Source: an uncultured Clostridium sp. (GTDB lineage Bacteria > Bacillota > Clostridia > Lachnospirales > Lachnospiraceae). From it: a DNA stretch of 52,204 bases. The position numbers and the translations under genes are program-made. This document shows positions 50,770 to 52,204 of this stretch, piece by piece; within the stretch, counting starts at the first letter, position 1, and the number at the start of each line of letters is the position of its first letter. The notes below the pieces were generated by a model, which saw only the letters and a list, made by a program, of their open reading frames with translations, searched no databases and was not told where the DNA came from. The stretch spans positions 1 through 52,204 of the forward strand of contig UQTA01000016.1 of the NCBI GenBank assembly GCA_900543885.1, written 5' to 3'.

Positions 50770-51972
50770 ATGTTATATGAGGAAAAAATCATTGAAACAA
50801 TTCCGGTAGGTCCTTTAGGCCTTATTCCTTTAAAGAGCTGCACAGGTCTTGGAAAAAAGGTGGACGATTATCTGGTAGAGTGGAGAAGAGAGAGAGAAAG
50901 CGAACATAAATCAACTATCGCATTTTCCGGATATCAGAGAGATTCCTATATTCTGGAAGCAAACACACCAAGATTTGGTTCCGGTGAAGGAAAAGGAACA
51001 ATTGAAGAGTCTGTCAGAGGTGATGACCTCTATATTATGGTAGATGTATGTAATTACAGTCTGACTTATTCACTGTTTGGAATGACCAATCATATGTCTC
51101 CAGATGATCATTTTCAGGATTTAAAGAGAATTATCGCTGCAGCAGCAGGCAAGGCCCGCAGGATCAATGTGATCATGCCATTCCTGTATGAAAGCCGTCA
51201 GCATAAACGTTCCGGAAGAGAGTCTTTAGACTGTGCAATGGCTCTTCAGGAACTTGTAAATATGGGCGTGGAAAATATCATTACCTTTGATGCACATGAC
51301 CCAAGAGTACAGAATGCGATTCCGTTAAAGGGATTTGAGACTGTACAGCCGATCTATCAGTTCTTAAAGCATCTGTTAAAGAATGAGCCTGACTTACAGA
51401 TCGACAGTGATCACATGATGGTCATCAGCCCGGATGAAGGCGGTACCAGCCGTGCTATTTACTTTGCAAATATGCTGGGACTGGATATGGGTATGTTCTA
51501 TAAGCGCCGTGATTATACCAAGATCGTAAACGGCAGAAACCCTATCGTTGCTCATGAATTCTTAGGCTCCAGCGTAGAAGGAAAAGATGTACTGATCATT
51601 GATGATATGATCTCTTCCGGCGAGAGCATGTTAGATGTTGCCAAAGAGTTAAAGCGCAGAAAGGCAAGAAAAGTATTCATCTGTGCTACATTCGGTCTGT
51701 TTACCGGCGGACTTGCAAAGTTTGACCAGTATTATCAGGATGGGCTGATCGACCGTATCCTTACTACCAACCTGGTATACCAGACTCCGGATCTGTTAAG
51801 CAGACCATACTATATTGATGTAGATATGAGCAAGTACATTGCCCTTATCATTGATAACCTGAACCATGATGCATCCTTAAGCGATCTGCTGACACCTACT
51901 AAGAGGATCAATAAGCTTCTTGACAGATACAAAGCGCAGCAGGCTGCTAAGAACGGCGAAAATAATGCTTAA
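50770..51972 (+). CDS. prs: ribose-phosphate pyrophosphokinase (long form)
   Basis: Makes PRPP from ribose 5-phosphate and ATP for purine, pyrimidine, His, Trp and NAD synthesis. 400 residues against about 315 for the standard enzyme; extra residues lie at the N terminus and near the centre. The ATP-binding stretch is VIMPFLYESRQHKRSGRESL, with the FDAHDPRVQN metal site and the PRPP loop VLIIDDMISSGESM. AGGAGG precedes the ATG. Long Prs forms of this kind are common in Lachnospiraceae, as far as I know. A terminator follows at 52010. Confidence 0.93.
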   Translation: MLYEEKIIETIPVGPLGLIPLKSCTGLGKKVDDYLVEWRRERESEHKSTIAFSGYQRDSYILEANTPRFGSGEGKGTIEESVRGDDLYIMVDVCNYSLTYSLFGMTNHMSPDDHFQDLKRIIAAAAGKARRINVIMPFLYESRQHKRSGRESLDCAMALQELVNMGVENIITFDAHDPRVQNAIPLKGFETVQPIYQFLKHLLKNEPDLQIDSDHMMVISPDEGGTSRAIYFANMLGLDMGMFYKRRDYTKIVNGRNPIVAHEFLGSSVEGKDVLIIDDMISSGESMLDVAKELKRRKARKVFICATFGLFTGGLAKFDQYYQDGLIDRILTTNLVYQTPDLLSRPYYIDVDMSKYIALIIDNLNHDASLSDLLTPTKRINKLLDRYKAQQAAKNGENNA

Positions 51973-52009
51973 GCAAGTTTGAGATTCAAGGCTGAACTGT
52001 AATTTTACA

Positions 52010-52060
52010 GGGGCTGTGACAAAATAGCAGTATAAAAGCTGTTTTGCACGGCCCCTTTTT
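52010..52060 (+). terminator. GGGGCTGT-type terminator after prs
   Basis: GGGGCTGTGACAAAAT pairs with TTTTGCACGGCCCC (imperfectly) and ends in T5. It shares the consensus stem of the hflX terminator at 28583-28632. Confidence 0.8.
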
Positions 52061-52061
52061 G

Positions 52062-52204
52062 TAAGATGTACTCTCGTAATCTTTCATGCACCTGCTTTTG
52101 CGGCCGATTTTCCGCCAGTCGCACCCGAATTTTATCAACGTACGCACCGCGTACGCCTCAAAAATTTGGGCACAACTGACAAAAAATCTTCTCGCAAAAT
52201 CAAG
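52062..52204. other. window end, no gene identified
   Basis: 143 bases after the prs terminator. They contain an inverted repeat GTACGC-ACC-GCGTAC. The minus strand is open through the whole stretch, but no start, ribosome binding site or known motif is seen, so it may be the end of a gene entering from the right or a non-coding repeat. Confidence 0.3.

Overview
The window is a chromosomal stretch of a strictly anaerobic, low-to-moderate GC Firmicute, most likely a Lachnospiraceae member (Clostridia). The evidence is the anaerobic ribonucleotide reductase pair nrdD/nrdG, the electron-bifurcating NfnAB pair, AddAB instead of RecBCD, the argCJBD gene set with a divergent argG, a long (400 aa) Prs, YesM/YesN-type two-component regulators and the ECF transporter. 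No species can be named from the sequence alone. Almost all of it is ordinary housekeeping DNA; there is no prophage, no CRISPR array and no large island.

Layout. 1-370: the 3' end of a 23S rRNA gene with no 5S gene behind it, then the rrn terminator. 518-2849: a YfcC-type carrier and a Crp/Fnr-type regulator. 2949-9522: arginine biosynthesis, with argG divergent from argC-GNAT-argJ-argB-argD; both promoters carry ArgR-like operators. 9730-18728: a ferric/sugar-phosphate-type ABC importer (binding protein, fused permease, ATPase), then an aldo-keto reductase, a second binding protein that overlaps a YesM-type histidine kinase, and a YesN-type response regulator. 18736-21644 (minus): metallophosphoesterase, scpA, scpB and a small lysine-tailed XRE protein. 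21764-26273: nrdD with NrdR boxes, an XRE regulator, mscL with a zinc ribbon, nrdG and dut. 26291-36467: a TPR membrane protein, hflX, a small membrane protein, addB and addA. 36710-42213: thyA, two overlapping DHFR genes, a mutarotase-like gene and nfnAB. 42214-46285: an Rpn-family pseudogene, a sodium:solute symporter, a P1-family peptidase and a PanT-like ECF S component. 46943-51972: murC, then a cluster of DnaA boxes in front of a DnaD-like/DnaC-like primosome operon, then prs.

Many genes serve DNA precursor supply and chromosome maintenance: prs, nrdD/nrdG, dut, thyA and folA for dNTPs; dnaD/dnaC for helicase loading; addAB for break repair; scpAB for condensation.

The most unusual material lies between genes. 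(1) A family of miniature inverted-repeat elements occurs five times. Two full 134-bp copies and a 62-bp internal-deletion copy are each flanked by a perfect 8-bp target duplication; a 30-bp copy has a 7-bp duplication, and there is one relic. (2) The 18-bp double DnaA box occurs twice in front of dnaD/dnaC. (3) The second of two overlapping DHFR genes has Val where the catalytic Asp should be. (4) A hairpin at 9674-9721 would bury the ribosome binding site of the importer's binding protein. (5) There is a second repeat family of 35 bp, and a 121-bp structured element closed by 9-bp arms with two competing stems.
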